From assembly GCF_000220525.1 (NCBI RefSeq), contig NZ_AFPK01000026.1, positions 97,257 to 161,256 of the forward strand: a stretch of 64,000 nt of DNA, given 5' to 3'. Within the stretch, counting starts at the first letter, position 1. Every line of letters begins with the position of its first letter. The notes beneath the pieces are model-generated. The model was not told the DNA's origin. It ran no database searches and saw only the letters and a list, made by a program, of their open reading frames with translations. The stretch comes from Ochrovirga pacifica. GTDB taxonomy: Bacteria; Bacteroidota; Bacteroidia; Flavobacteriales; Flavobacteriaceae. Below, in pieces: positions 17,091-26,635 of this stretch. Position numbers and translations under genes: made by a program.

Positions 17091-20000
17091 TTAAAATTTA
17101 ACATTCAATCCAATAGTATACAAAGAAGCCAATGGATATCTAGACAAATCCAATCCTCTTCTGGCTACATTTCCTCCTACTTCTGGATCGTATCCTGTAT
17201 ATTTTGTTATGGTAATTGGGTTTTGTGCAGTAAAGAACAATCGTAAATTACTTAGCCCTATGTTTTCACAAGCAGATTTTGAGAAGTTGTATCCTAATGT
17301 TGCCAACTTTAAACGGATATAGTCTCCATTTTCTACCCAATAATCATTGTTTGGCAAATAGTTATCCGTACCAAAGTCTCTAAGAATAGGAATATTTGAT
17401 GTTGGATTGTCCTTAGACCACATAGACAACAAATCTTTGTGCCTTCCTCTTGTATAGGCTTCTATTTTATTTCCGTTAATTACTTCAGACCCTACAGAGG
17501 CATACCAGTTCATAGACAAATCAAACCCTTTGTAGTTCCACTGAAAATTCCACCCTAATTCAAAATCTGGCAATGCGCTTCCTGCATAGTGCCTATCATC
17601 GTTGTCTATTTTTCCATTATTGTTGTAGTCTACAATTTCAACATCTCCCATTTTGGCATCAGGCTTAATTTTTTGATAAGCAGCCAAACGTTCTTCTGTA
17701 TTAATTGCTCCATTTGTTTTGTACAAAAAGTAAGCTCCTGCTTCATACCCCTCTGCAAAAACCGTTATAGGTGTAGAGTTAATGTTAGATTGTGTATTGT
17801 AAATGGTAGATTGTCCTGCCGTACTTGTTACCTCGTTGGTGTTGCGAGTAAATACAACGTTGGTAGAAAATTTACTTTTTCCAATATCCGTTCTATACTT
17901 TACCGCTACCTCTACCCCTTCATTGGTCATGTTTCCAACGTTTAAGATACTATTCAGATTCCCACCGTCATAAGCTCCTGCAGAACTTGGGGTTCTAACA
18001 GGAAACAACATATCTTGGTTGCTTGCTCTATATACATCGGCAGTAATGATAAATTTGTTTTTCCACAAACTCATATCCAAACCAATATTGGTTTCTGTTT
18101 TGGTTTCCCATTTTACCTGAGGATTTGCATATGTGTATACCGCAGAACCAAAAGTTAACTGATTGTCTGTAGGATCAAAAACATAATTGGCATTGGTACG
18201 AATGGTACTTTGATATTCGTAATTTCCAAAACGGTTGTTACCCACAGTACCTCTACCTGCTCTTATTTTAAAATTATTGATGGTTCCTTTTAAGTCTTTC
18301 CAAAAATCTTCATCAGAAACATTCCAACCCAAAGTTACCGATGGAAAAGTACCCCATTGATTTTCTGGACTAAATTTAGAAGACCCATCTCTTCGTACCA
18401 CTCCAGAAAACAGATACTTTCCTTTGTATCCGTAAGTTACTCTTCCTACCAGACCTACTTGTGTACTATTGTAATAAGCTTCTGAATCTGCTACAGGATT
18501 GATACTTGCTCCGTCTAATACACGAATATCATTATTTAGTACTCCTTGTTTTTCTGCTGAAAAACCTCTGTATCCTTCTTCTTTTATTGCAAAAATAGCT
18601 TGAGCTCCAAAGTTATGATCTCCTATTTTTTTCTTATAATTAAACCCTACATCTCCTGATAAAGTAGATCTTCTAGAAGCAGAGGTGGTTACGTTACTCT
18701 TTGTTGGGTCTGTTTCTGTGGGATCTCCGTTTAAATATACAATAGAATACTGTGGTAAAAACTGATCTCTATACGTGTTTGTGATGGCTGTACCCAAAGT
18801 TGCTGTTACATTTAAATCTTTGGTTATTTTTCTTGTAATTCCAATACTAGCATTAATTCTTTCGCTTGTGCTTGCATCTTTTTTCTTTAAAGCCTGTGCT
18901 AACAATTCTAAAGGCGTTCTTACACCTCCATCACCACTTTCTGTAGAATAAACAACATCTGAACTAGGATCTACAATAGGATATAAAGGAGAGTATCGTT
19001 GTGCATTGGTAATTAAATTATTCCCTACTCGGTCTCTTTTTTCTGTAGTAAATGCTACACTAGATTTCACTTTCCAATTATCGGTATTGTAGTTGGCAGA
19101 AATACGTCCATTAATTCTTTCAAAACCTGAATTGATTAACGTTCCTTGTTGATTAAAGTACCCTCCTACGGCATTGTACGAAAAATCTTTGGTTCCCCCT
19201 GATACGTTTAAGGTATGTTGCTGTGTTGCTGCATGATTTACCAATACGTAATCATCAAAAGTATTGTTATTGTTTAACCATTCTGGTGTTCTTACAGGTC
19301 CTGGATCGTAAGTAGATGCCCCATTGTCTAGTTGAGTTAATCCAAAAAACAATTCTTCTTTGGCATTCATCAAAGAAATCCCGTCACCTAAATCCTGAAT
19401 TCCGTATGTGGAGTTTAGTGTAATGTTCATTTTTCCTTCTTTACCTTGTTTTGTAGTTACCAAGATAACTCCTCCTGCTCCTTCGGTACCGTAGATTGCT
19501 GCCGATGCTGCATCTTTTAAAATATCAATGGTTTCAATTTCATTTGGACTTAAACCTGGATTTCCTTGTTGAGCAATACCATCAACTACCCATAAAGGCT
19601 CGTTAGAACCAATAAGAGAAGTAACCCCTCTAATTTGGATACTTGCTGTTTCTCCTGGTTCTCCACTAGCAGCGGTAACATTAACTCCGGTAACTTGTCC
19701 TTGTAAAGCAGAAGAAACATCAGTAGTTACAAATTGTTCAATTTCCTCGGCCTTTACCTGTACTACTGCTCCTGTTACTTCTTTTTTCTTTTGGGTTCCG
19801 TAACCTACCACTACCACTTCATCTAAAGCATCAGCTTTGGACTCTAATACTATATTCAGAGTTTTTCCTGTAATGGTTGCTGTTTTAGACTCCATCCCTA
19901 GGTAGGAAAATTCTAAAATATCTCCCTCTTTTGCTTTGATAGCATATTGTCCATCAAAGTCTGTTGCGGTAACCATTTTTGTTCCCATTTTTTTTACGGT

Positions 20001-20156
20001 TACTCCAATTAATGGCATTCCGTCTTCGGCCCCCGTAACAACTCCGGTTACTTTTTGTGCAAATACCTTTCCTGATACTCCCACAGTTACTAAAAACACA
20101 AATAGAAACAACTTCCTTTGTATGCTTTTAGTCTTGATAATTTTAAATCTCTTCAT
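17091..20156 (-). CDS. SusC/RagA-family TonB-linked outer-membrane transporter, copy 1
   Basis: 1021 residues. A signal peptide ends near KVFAQ (~34). A carboxypeptidase-regulatory-like domain (VTGVVTGAEDGMPLIGVTV, about 35-115) comes next, then the TonB-box region LDEVVVVGYGTQ and the plug domain with VRGVTS-type IQIRGVTSLIG, LWVVDGI and IDILKDAASAAIYGTEGAGG. The rest, about 240-1021, is the beta-barrel, ending in the hydrophobic LYTIGLNVKF. It imports oligosaccharides across the outer membrane with TonB energy. It heads the operon SusC-SusD-lipoprotein-lipoprotein. The 426-nt upstream gap to HTCS2 holds a terminator and possible operators. HTCS2, transcribed toward it, is its likely activator. 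Confidence 0.97.
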   Translation of the reverse strand: MKRFKIIKTKSIQRKLFLFVFLVTVGVSGKVFAQKVTGVVTGAEDGMPLIGVTVKKMGTKMVTATDFDGQYAIKAKEGDILEFSYLGMESKTATITGKTLNIVLESKADALDEVVVVGYGTQKKKEVTGAVVQVKAEEIEQFVTTDVSSALQGQVTGVNVTAASGEPGETASIQIRGVTSLIGSNEPLWVVDGIAQQGNPGLSPNEIETIDILKDAASAAIYGTEGAGGVILVTTKQGKEGKMNITLNSTYGIQDLGDGISLMNAKEELFFGLTQLDNGASTYDPGPVRTPEWLNNNNTFDDYVLVNHAATQQHTLNVSGGTKDFSYNAVGGYFNQQGTLINSGFERINGRISANYNTDNWKVKSSVAFTTEKRDRVGNNLITNAQRYSPLYPIVDPSSDVVYSTESGDGGVRTPLELLAQALKKKDASTSERINASIGITRKITKDLNVTATLGTAITNTYRDQFLPQYSIVYLNGDPTETDPTKSNVTTSASRRSTLSGDVGFNYKKKIGDHNFGAQAIFAIKEEGYRGFSAEKQGVLNNDIRVLDGASINPVADSEAYYNSTQVGLVGRVTYGYKGKYLFSGVVRRDGSSKFSPENQWGTFPSVTLGWNVSDEDFWKDLKGTINNFKIRAGRGTVGNNRFGNYEYQSTIRTNANYVFDPTDNQLTFGSAVYTYANPQVKWETKTETNIGLDMSLWKNKFIITADVYRASNQDMLFPVRTPSSAGAYDGGNLNSILNVGNMTNEGVEVAVKYRTDIGKSKFSTNVVFTRNTNEVTSTAGQSTIYNTQSNINSTPITVFAEGYEAGAYFLYKTNGAINTEERLAAYQKIKPDAKMGDVEIVDYNNNGKIDNDDRHYAGSALPDFELGWNFQWNYKGFDLSMNWYASVGSEVINGNKIEAYTRGRHKDLLSMWSKDNPTSNIPILRDFGTDNYLPNNDYWVENGDYIRLKLATLGYNFSKSACENIGLSNLRLFFTAQNPITITKYTGYDPEVGGNVARRGLDLSRYPLASLYTIGLNVKF

Positions 20157-20327
20157 TTAATTAGTTTTGGTTTTTGTAATAACTTTACTTTGGCTAAAAA
20201 CTACATGCGCTGTGCTGTTGTGTTTTTAACAGAAAAAAGTTTTTCATCATACATTACATTTTTTAGTTTTTTAAAAACACCAATAAAAAATCTCACATTT
20301 TTAATTATTGTAAGTAGACAATACACA

Positions 20328-20344
20328 ATTCACAGGTTGTGAAT
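20328..20344. promoter_or_regulatory. Palindrome ATTCACA-N3-TGTGAAT upstream of SusC copy 1
   Basis: A perfect 7-3-7 inverted repeat about 172 nt upstream of the SusC start, in a 426-nt intergenic stretch (20157-20582). About 95 nt further upstream a direct repeat GTAAAAAA occurs at 20440 and 20461, 21 bp apart, a spacing suitable for an AraC-type domain such as that of HTCS2. Apart from these and the HTCS2 terminator I see no gene in this gap. Confidence 0.4.
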
Positions 20345-20512
20345 CGTTCTATTATTTAAAAATCAATAAAAAAAGAGCATAGATATCATATCAGCAAAAA
20401 CAAATTTCATGTATATCTAAACCAATCTTATGTCTTTTTGTAAAAAATATGTGTTTATACGTAAAAAAGTACAAAGTCCTTCTAAAAGACATTAAACCTT
20501 TGACTTGTTTAC

Positions 20513-20553
20513 GAGTATACAAAAACCCTAAGACAACCAAGTACTTAGGGTTT
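20513..20553 (-). terminator. Terminator of HTCS2
   Basis: A 10-bp perfect stem (20523-20532 with 20544-20553, AAACCCTAAG/CTTAGGGTTT) with an 11-nt loop. It is followed on the minus strand by a T-rich tail. It starts 30 nt after the HTCS2 stop and separates HTCS2 from the SusC operon. Confidence 0.85.
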
Positions 20554-20582
20554 GTTTCTTGTTTTGTTTTTACGCTGTAAGG

Positions 20583-23500
20583 CTAGGAATTGTTCATTAA
20601 GTTATCTAATCCTTTGTTGGTGTATTGACCAGGAGTGACATTGTATTTATCCTTAAACACTTTGCTAAAATGCGATCTACTTTTAAAGCCTGTTGCTATA
20701 AACACTTCATTTACGGTCATTTTTTCTCTAACCAAAAACTCTGCTGCTTTTTGCAATCTATAATCTTTTAGCAACTCAAACGGTGTTTGATTTGTAAGTG
20801 CTTTTACTTTTTGATAAAAATGTGTTCTGTTTAGGTACAAGTGTTTTGCTAGATTGTCCATATCTAAATCTTTATTGTCTAGATTCTCAGACATTAAATC
20901 ATATAGTTTTTCTATAAAAGCAATGTCTTTTTTGGATTCGCTTTTTTTCTCTAGCTCTAACGGAAAATCACTTTTAAAACGTTCTCTTAATTGCTTTCTA
21001 TTTTTTAACAATGATTCAATTGTAGTAATTAGTCTTTTAGAATTGAATGGTTTTTTAATATAAGCATCGGCTCCTTCTTCTATTCCCTGAATTTGCTCGT
21101 CATTAGATACACAAGCTGTTAGTAATACAACGGGAATGTGACTTGTTTTAATATTGTCTTTGATATTTTTACACAACTCAAACCCATTAACTTCTGGCAT
21201 CAAAACATCACTTAGTACTAAATCTGGCCAGTTGGTATTCATAGCCTCCAAACATTCTGCTCCGTTGCTAAATGTGGTTACCTGAAAAAAGTTTGACAAA
21301 ATTTCGGACACAAAATTTCGCATCTCTACATTGTCTTCAGCATAAAAAATTCTTGCTTCAGCAAAAGTTGTATCTACCTTAATTTTACTAAAGTCTACTT
21401 TTTCGGGCTCAAGAACTGTTTCTTTCTTAGCAAATTCTTTTTCTAACTCTAAGATTTTTTCTAATTCTTCGGACTCTGCTTCTCCTTGGTGTAAAATGGG
21501 TAGAATAATGTGTATGGTTGTTCCTTTGCCTAGCTCACTTTCTGCATTGATATAACCATAATGCATCTCTACCAACCTTTTAGAAAAAGCCAAACCGATA
21601 CCAGATCCGCCAATGTATTCTTCGGTCATTTTTTTAGATTGATAAAATCTTTCAAAAATATGAGGCAAATCTTCACCATCAATTCCTTTTCCTGTATCGG
21701 TAAAAGACAACACCAAATTGGTTCCGTTTATTTTGTAATCTATGCTAATTTCATCATCACTTTGGGTGTATTTAAAAGCATTGCTTAGGATGTTGTTAAA
21801 AATCTTTTCTAACTTATCTTTATCTGCATTTACAAGAACGTTTGTATTTTTATCACCAGAAATCTTTAAGATCTTTCCTTCTTTTTCTGATAAAAATTTA
21901 AAGTCGATGACAAGATTCCTTAAAAACAAATCAAAATTAAAGACCTCGTAATTCATTTTTAGTTGCTGAGTGTCCGACTTTTGAAAATCGTGCACCTGAT
22001 CTATTAATTGAGAAATTCTTTTTGCCTGACGTTGTACAATGGTCAATTTTTCTTGTACATCTATATTTTCTCCCTTTTTTAATTTACTTAATACAAAATC
22101 TATGGGGCCTGAAATTAATGTAATAGGCGTTTTTATTTCGTGTGTAATGTTAGAGAAAAACCTCAATTTAGACTCGTTAACATCTTTTAAATTATCAAAT
22201 TCAATTTGTTCAATTTCAATTTCGTGATTCAGTTTTTGAATTTTTAAGAAAATAGAAAACACCATGTATATTATTAAAAAACCAAACAAAACGTATAATG
22301 AATAGGAAAAGTTTGATTTCCAAAAAGGTGGTTGAATAGTGATAGACAATTCTTTAGGCACTGTCCATTGATTTAAGGAGTTGGAAGCTTTTACCTTTAA
22401 CAAATAATCACCAGGTTGCAAACCATTGAACTCAATAATATTTTGTCCATCTTTTAGCTTTACCCATTCTTGATGTAAAGGTTCCATTTTGTACTGGATA
22501 TGATGATTTTTTGAATTGGAGTAGTGCAGTGGTGTTGCTTCTATAGAAAATACATTTTCGTTATGTTTTAGTTCTATCTGGTTTAAGTAAGACACATGCT
22601 TGTTTAACAACACTCTATTGTTAATGCTGTCTCTGGCTTTTACAAGTTTGTTAAACAATCTAAATTCTGAAAATTCTAATCTAGGCAAAGGTTCCTTATT
22701 TTGAATATTTTTGGTATGGAAATAGCAAAAGGACTCATTTCCTACAAAAACAAACATTCCGTTGTCTAACTTTCTAGAGGAATAATAAAAATCCTCAAAA
22801 GGCAATCCGTCTTCTTTGGTAAAATTTCTAAAAGTTTTAGAAGCTATGTCAAACTTATTCAGTCCATTGTTGGTAGAAATCCATAAAGCTCCCTGTTCAT
22901 CTGCTAACACACTTTTTACCACATTATTAGACAAGCCTTCTTTTTCTGTATAGGGAACAAATTCTGGAGTTTTATTGCTTTCCTTTACATAACAAATTCC
23001 ACCACCTTCGGTACCAATCCACATTTGTCCGTTTTTTAATCGAAGTATAGAAGACACAAAATTGCTAGAAATGGTATTAGGATTGTTTTTCTGAACTAAA
23101 AAATTATGAATTGAAGTATTCTGTAACGATTGATTTTGCTTGTTTTCTATACGAATCAATCCCGCAACTTTATCACCAATCCACATATACTGATATTTAG
23201 GATCGGTAAACAAACATTTAAAAGAAGAATATGCTCCTATATTTTTATAGGTTGTGTTTTGTCTTAAATCTTCTACGCCAATTACAGTACCAGAATTTAT
23301 ATTTATTCTAAAAACACCATCCGTAAAAGCCGCCCAAATATTTCCATATTGATCTTCTGTGATGTCTTTAAGTCCGCCCAAATATTCCTCTGAAATTTTT
23401 ATTTTTTCTACGGAATTTCCTTCTTTTTTTAACCTTCCTAAAAATCGATTTTCTTCTCCCGTGTAGGTAAACCACAAATCTTCTCTACTATCTTTATATA

Positions 23501-24707
23501 TCAGTGTACTTCTATTTTTCTCTTCTTGCTCTACAGGAAGGTTTAATCTATAAAACGAAAGCGTTCTAAAATCAAATACTTGATAACCATCACCTGAAAC
23601 ACCTAACGAAAACACATGGTCTGATAAAATACTAGGATTTAGAAACCTTCTTTGTGGTACTTTAACCTCGTGAAAGGGGTTTTCTTGAGTATCTAAAATA
23701 TGTACCCCTTTATCAAAAGAACCTACCCACGTATACTGTTTGTCAAAGTCTACTAAAAAACTAGTTCTTAATTTAGGAGTTTGATCAGTGTAGTGGTCGT
23801 ATTCCTGAAAATTTCCTTGTGCTACTTTTTTTAAGTCTTTAAATTTATAAACTCCTTTGTTAAACTCTCCTAACCATAAAGCTCCGTGAACATCTATATT
23901 GGATGAAGAAAATCTTAACCCAGAAAGTTGTTTGTCTCTAATATTAAAATTGCAATTTCCATTAGAAAACGTGTAGTGAACCAAACGAACTCCCTCGTTA
24001 TTAGAACCTATTAACAAAGTTTGTTCATCTATTTTTTCAATAATAGAACTGTTTATAAATTCTGGATGGTTGTAAACTTTAACTGTTCTTTCTTTTGCAT
24101 TGTATTGTATCAACTTATAAGTGGTTGCAAACAAATAATGATCTTGATCCAAAGCCAATCCATCTAAAATAAATTTTCTTTTGGTTGGAAACCCCAATTG
24201 TCTTGCATTGAATCTTTTTAGCAATTTAAAGTGTTCGTCCAAAATAAGTAGCTCATTATTTTCTGTTGCACAAATAACATCATTGCTTGTTGGATGAATT
24301 AGAATATCAATAATACTAGGCTCATCAACAAGGGCTCCATTTCCTAGAATTTTAATTTTGGTGAATTTTTCATTTTCTAGATTGTGAATAGTCAAGCCAT
24401 TGTCCGTACCAATTAATAGTTCTCCTCTTTTATTTTGATGAATAGATCGAACTCTGTTGCTAGACAGCAAATCTTTTTGATATGTATTTTTGTATTGTTT
24501 GATGTGAAAACCATCGTATTTATTCAATCCGTCATAAGTACCAATCCATACAAAACCTTTGGCATCTTTAAAAATGGAAGTCACCCCATTGTGAGAAAGG
24601 CCATTAGAAATATTTAAAATTTTGTAGTTTGTTAACTCCTTTTTTTGAGCTTGAGTCTGAAAAATCAAAAAAAGAAAACAGAAAAGTAACGAGTAGTTTG
24701 TTTTCAA
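20583..24707 (-). CDS. Hybrid two-component system sensor/regulator (HTCS2)
   Basis: 1374 residues. The signal peptide ends in QTQAQ (~20). The periplasmic sensor has Reg_prop-type propeller repeats (ISNGLSHNGVTSIFKDAKGF, later VWIGTYDGLNKYDG), then a Y_Y_Y Ig domain and a membrane helix near 795-815. The kinase shows FFSNITHEIKTPITL with the His near 855 and an ATPase domain with DTGKGI and GGSGIGLAFSK. The receiver has FYAEDNVEMRNF, the Asp in LSDVLMP (~1167) and KKPF. A C-terminal AraC-type HTH includes VNEVFIATGFKSRSHFSKVF. It sits between the sulfatase and the SusC operon. The expected role is to sense a breakdown product and switch on the flanking glycan genes. Compared with HTCS1 it has the classical E after the His (HEIKTP). 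Confidence 0.96.
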   Translation of the reverse strand: MKTNYSLLFCFLFLIFQTQAQKKELTNYKILNISNGLSHNGVTSIFKDAKGFVWIGTYDGLNKYDGFHIKQYKNTYQKDLLSSNRVRSIHQNKRGELLIGTDNGLTIHNLENEKFTKIKILGNGALVDEPSIIDILIHPTSNDVICATENNELLILDEHFKLLKRFNARQLGFPTKRKFILDGLALDQDHYLFATTYKLIQYNAKERTVKVYNHPEFINSSIIEKIDEQTLLIGSNNEGVRLVHYTFSNGNCNFNIRDKQLSGLRFSSSNIDVHGALWLGEFNKGVYKFKDLKKVAQGNFQEYDHYTDQTPKLRTSFLVDFDKQYTWVGSFDKGVHILDTQENPFHEVKVPQRRFLNPSILSDHVFSLGVSGDGYQVFDFRTLSFYRLNLPVEQEEKNRSTLIYKDSREDLWFTYTGEENRFLGRLKKEGNSVEKIKISEEYLGGLKDITEDQYGNIWAAFTDGVFRININSGTVIGVEDLRQNTTYKNIGAYSSFKCLFTDPKYQYMWIGDKVAGLIRIENKQNQSLQNTSIHNFLVQKNNPNTISSNFVSSILRLKNGQMWIGTEGGGICYVKESNKTPEFVPYTEKEGLSNNVVKSVLADEQGALWISTNNGLNKFDIASKTFRNFTKEDGLPFEDFYYSSRKLDNGMFVFVGNESFCYFHTKNIQNKEPLPRLEFSEFRLFNKLVKARDSINNRVLLNKHVSYLNQIELKHNENVFSIEATPLHYSNSKNHHIQYKMEPLHQEWVKLKDGQNIIEFNGLQPGDYLLKVKASNSLNQWTVPKELSITIQPPFWKSNFSYSLYVLFGFLIIYMVFSIFLKIQKLNHEIEIEQIEFDNLKDVNESKLRFFSNITHEIKTPITLISGPIDFVLSKLKKGENIDVQEKLTIVQRQAKRISQLIDQVHDFQKSDTQQLKMNYEVFNFDLFLRNLVIDFKFLSEKEGKILKISGDKNTNVLVNADKDKLEKIFNNILSNAFKYTQSDDEISIDYKINGTNLVLSFTDTGKGIDGEDLPHIFERFYQSKKMTEEYIGGSGIGLAFSKRLVEMHYGYINAESELGKGTTIHIILPILHQGEAESEELEKILELEKEFAKKETVLEPEKVDFSKIKVDTTFAEARIFYAEDNVEMRNFVSEILSNFFQVTTFSNGAECLEAMNTNWPDLVLSDVLMPEVNGFELCKNIKDNIKTSHIPVVLLTACVSNDEQIQGIEEGADAYIKKPFNSKRLITTIESLLKNRKQLRERFKSDFPLELEKKSESKKDIAFIEKLYDLMSENLDNKDLDMDNLAKHLYLNRTHFYQKVKALTNQTPFELLKDYRLQKAAEFLVREKMTVNEVFIATGFKSRSHFSKVFKDKYNVTPGQYTNKGLDNLMNNS

Positions 24708-24724
24708 TATGATAAGTTTTACAA

Positions 24725-24732
24725 CAAATATA
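24725..24732 (-). promoter_or_regulatory. Possible -7 promoter element of HTCS2
   Basis: On the minus strand TATATTTG matches TAnnTTTG and lies 17 nt upstream of the HTCS2 ATG, implying a leader of about 10 nt. No clear -33 TTTG at 19 nt. Confidence 0.4.
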
Positions 24733-24917
24733 TCACATATCCCTAAATATAAAGAAGTCTTTGCTTAAGATTCTGTAATAAGTACAAAAAATGTATTCAG
24801 AAAGAATAATAATGAACGTCTACACCACTCATCTTGTTAAGCATGCTTAAACAACCCAAAATTGTAGTTCTTTTTTTATTTGTACTTTTTTTAATAGAAA
24901 GTAGTTACCTATACAGT

Positions 24918-24952
24918 TATGAAAAAAGCCGTTTGATAAAAGTTCAAACGGC
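24918..24952 (-). terminator. Terminator after the sulfatase gene
   Basis: A 9-bp perfect stem (24928-24936 with 24944-24952, GCCGTTTGA/TCAAACGGC) with a 7-nt loop, followed on the minus strand by TTTTTTC. It is 10 nt past the sulfatase stop. Confidence 0.88.
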
Positions 24953-24961
24953 CTTTGTTTT

Positions 24962-26401
24962 TTAATTTAGAGAAAACGTTTCGTTAAATCTTGGCATGTG
25001 GTATTCTTTCCACAATTGTCCTTCTTCTTTGGCATGAAACCAAAGGGGTTCTGCATTAGTTTTAGACCAGGCTTCGGCTTGTTTTACCATAGCTTTTAAC
25101 TTGTTAGGAAACTCCGAGCTTCTGTCTTTGCTTTCGCTTATATCATCTTTAATGTAAAACAACTTCCATGGTTTGTTGGCTGTTCTTACTACTTTCCATT
25201 CGTTTAATCTTGCTCCCACATCACTTAACCCTGTTCTATGTCTAACAATGTACAACATTTCGTCTTTGTGAGGATTGGTTCCCTTTTGTAAATGAGGCAA
25301 AATATTGGTTCCTGCAAGATTTTTTGCATTTGAAGGTTTGGTTTTAGCCAAACTGGCAAACGTAGGATACAAGTCTAAGGCAGAAACTGGATTATGAAAC
25401 TTTTGGCCTGCTTTTATTCTATTGGGCCAATGAAAAAACATAGGCACTCTATGTCCTCCTTCATAAGCACTTCCTTTGCCTTCGGTTAATGGAAAGTTAT
25501 TAGCTCCTTTTCCTAATTTACCCCCATTATCACTAAAAAAAACAAGCAAAGTGTTTTCTAATTGTTGGTTGGCTTTTAGTGCCTCTACCAATTTTCCTAC
25601 TCCTCTATCAACAGCATACACCATGGCCGCATAGGTTCTTCTTTTTTCATCTTTGATGCTTTTAAAAACAGCCATATCTTCTTTTTTTGCTTGTAAAGGC
25701 ACATGAGGTGCGTTATAGGCCAAATACATAAAGAAAGGCTGTTTTTTTTCGGATGCTTTGTAAACAAAATTTACCGCTTCTCTAGAAAGCCCATCCGTTA
25801 TGTATTCTTTTTCATCAACCTCTGTTCCATTATGCTCTAAGGGCTTAATGTAATCTCTTATATTTTTACTACCTCTTTGCTTAAGAAATTCATATTTGGG
25901 CTTGTATTGTTCAGGAATATAGTCATGCCCTCCTCCTAAAAATCCATAGAATTCATCAAAACCTCTTTTATTTGGATGAAAAGGTGTATCTGCTCCTAAG
26001 TGCCATTTTCCAAAAGCTCCTGTATAATAGCCAGCTTCTTGCAGTTCTTTACTAATAAATTTATTGTTTAGTGGTATTCCGTAACCCGTACCTTCAGACT
26101 CGCTTGGTATGTTAAATTGAGCTCCCATAGTATGAGCATATTTTCCCGTCATAATACTGGTTCTACTTGGACCGCAAAAAGGATGTGCTACATACCCAGC
26201 AGTCATAATCATTCCATTATCTGCTAACTTATCCAAATTTGGAGTCTTAATATCTTTAGAACCGTTAAAACCTACATCATTGTATCCTAAATCATCGCAC
26301 AAAATAATTACAATATTAGGTCTTTTGTCTTTGGAATATGCTGTAGACAATGCAATAAGCATTAGTAAAACACCTAATTTTCTTAGATTTATTTTTCTCA
26401 T
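24962..26401 (-). CDS. Type I (formylglycine) sulfatase, S1 family
   Basis: 479 residues with an N-terminal signal peptide (LGVLLMLIALSTAYS), so periplasmic. The formylglycine motif C-x-P-S-R is present as FCGPSRTSIMTGKYAH with the modifiable Cys at residue 76. Metal ligands are seen in IILCDDLGYNDVGF (Asp36, Asp37) and FFSDNGGKLGKG. Conserved GKWHLG and YLAYNAPHVPLQ segments are also intact. It removes a sulfate ester from a saccharide once the anaerobic-type maturase or FGE has acted; no maturase is in this window. It lies 234 nt downstream of the GH127 gene on the same strand. The S1 subfamily and the sulfate position cannot be decided by reading. Confidence 0.95.
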   Translation of the reverse strand: MRKINLRKLGVLLMLIALSTAYSKDKRPNIVIILCDDLGYNDVGFNGSKDIKTPNLDKLADNGMIMTAGYVAHPFCGPSRTSIMTGKYAHTMGAQFNIPSESEGTGYGIPLNNKFISKELQEAGYYTGAFGKWHLGADTPFHPNKRGFDEFYGFLGGGHDYIPEQYKPKYEFLKQRGSKNIRDYIKPLEHNGTEVDEKEYITDGLSREAVNFVYKASEKKQPFFMYLAYNAPHVPLQAKKEDMAVFKSIKDEKRRTYAAMVYAVDRGVGKLVEALKANQQLENTLLVFFSDNGGKLGKGANNFPLTEGKGSAYEGGHRVPMFFHWPNRIKAGQKFHNPVSALDLYPTFASLAKTKPSNAKNLAGTNILPHLQKGTNPHKDEMLYIVRHRTGLSDVGARLNEWKVVRTANKPWKLFYIKDDISESKDRSSEFPNKLKAMVKQAEAWSKTNAEPLWFHAKEEGQLWKEYHMPRFNETFSLN

Positions 26402-26635
26402 TATTTATTTTTTTGGTTTTTATAATCTGATTTTACTTACAACACAACAAACATTTTTAATACATGTCTAATTAAAGACAACATGAGTTTTTCTTTATTA
26501 TCTATAAAACGAATTGCAATATAGTTGCAAGAGTGCTGCTACTATAATTTAGATTGTGAAAATTAAGACTTCTTTTTAAAATCTTAAGAATATATGTATA
26601 CTTACAGCAGTACTTCTTTTACAAATTGCTAGTTG

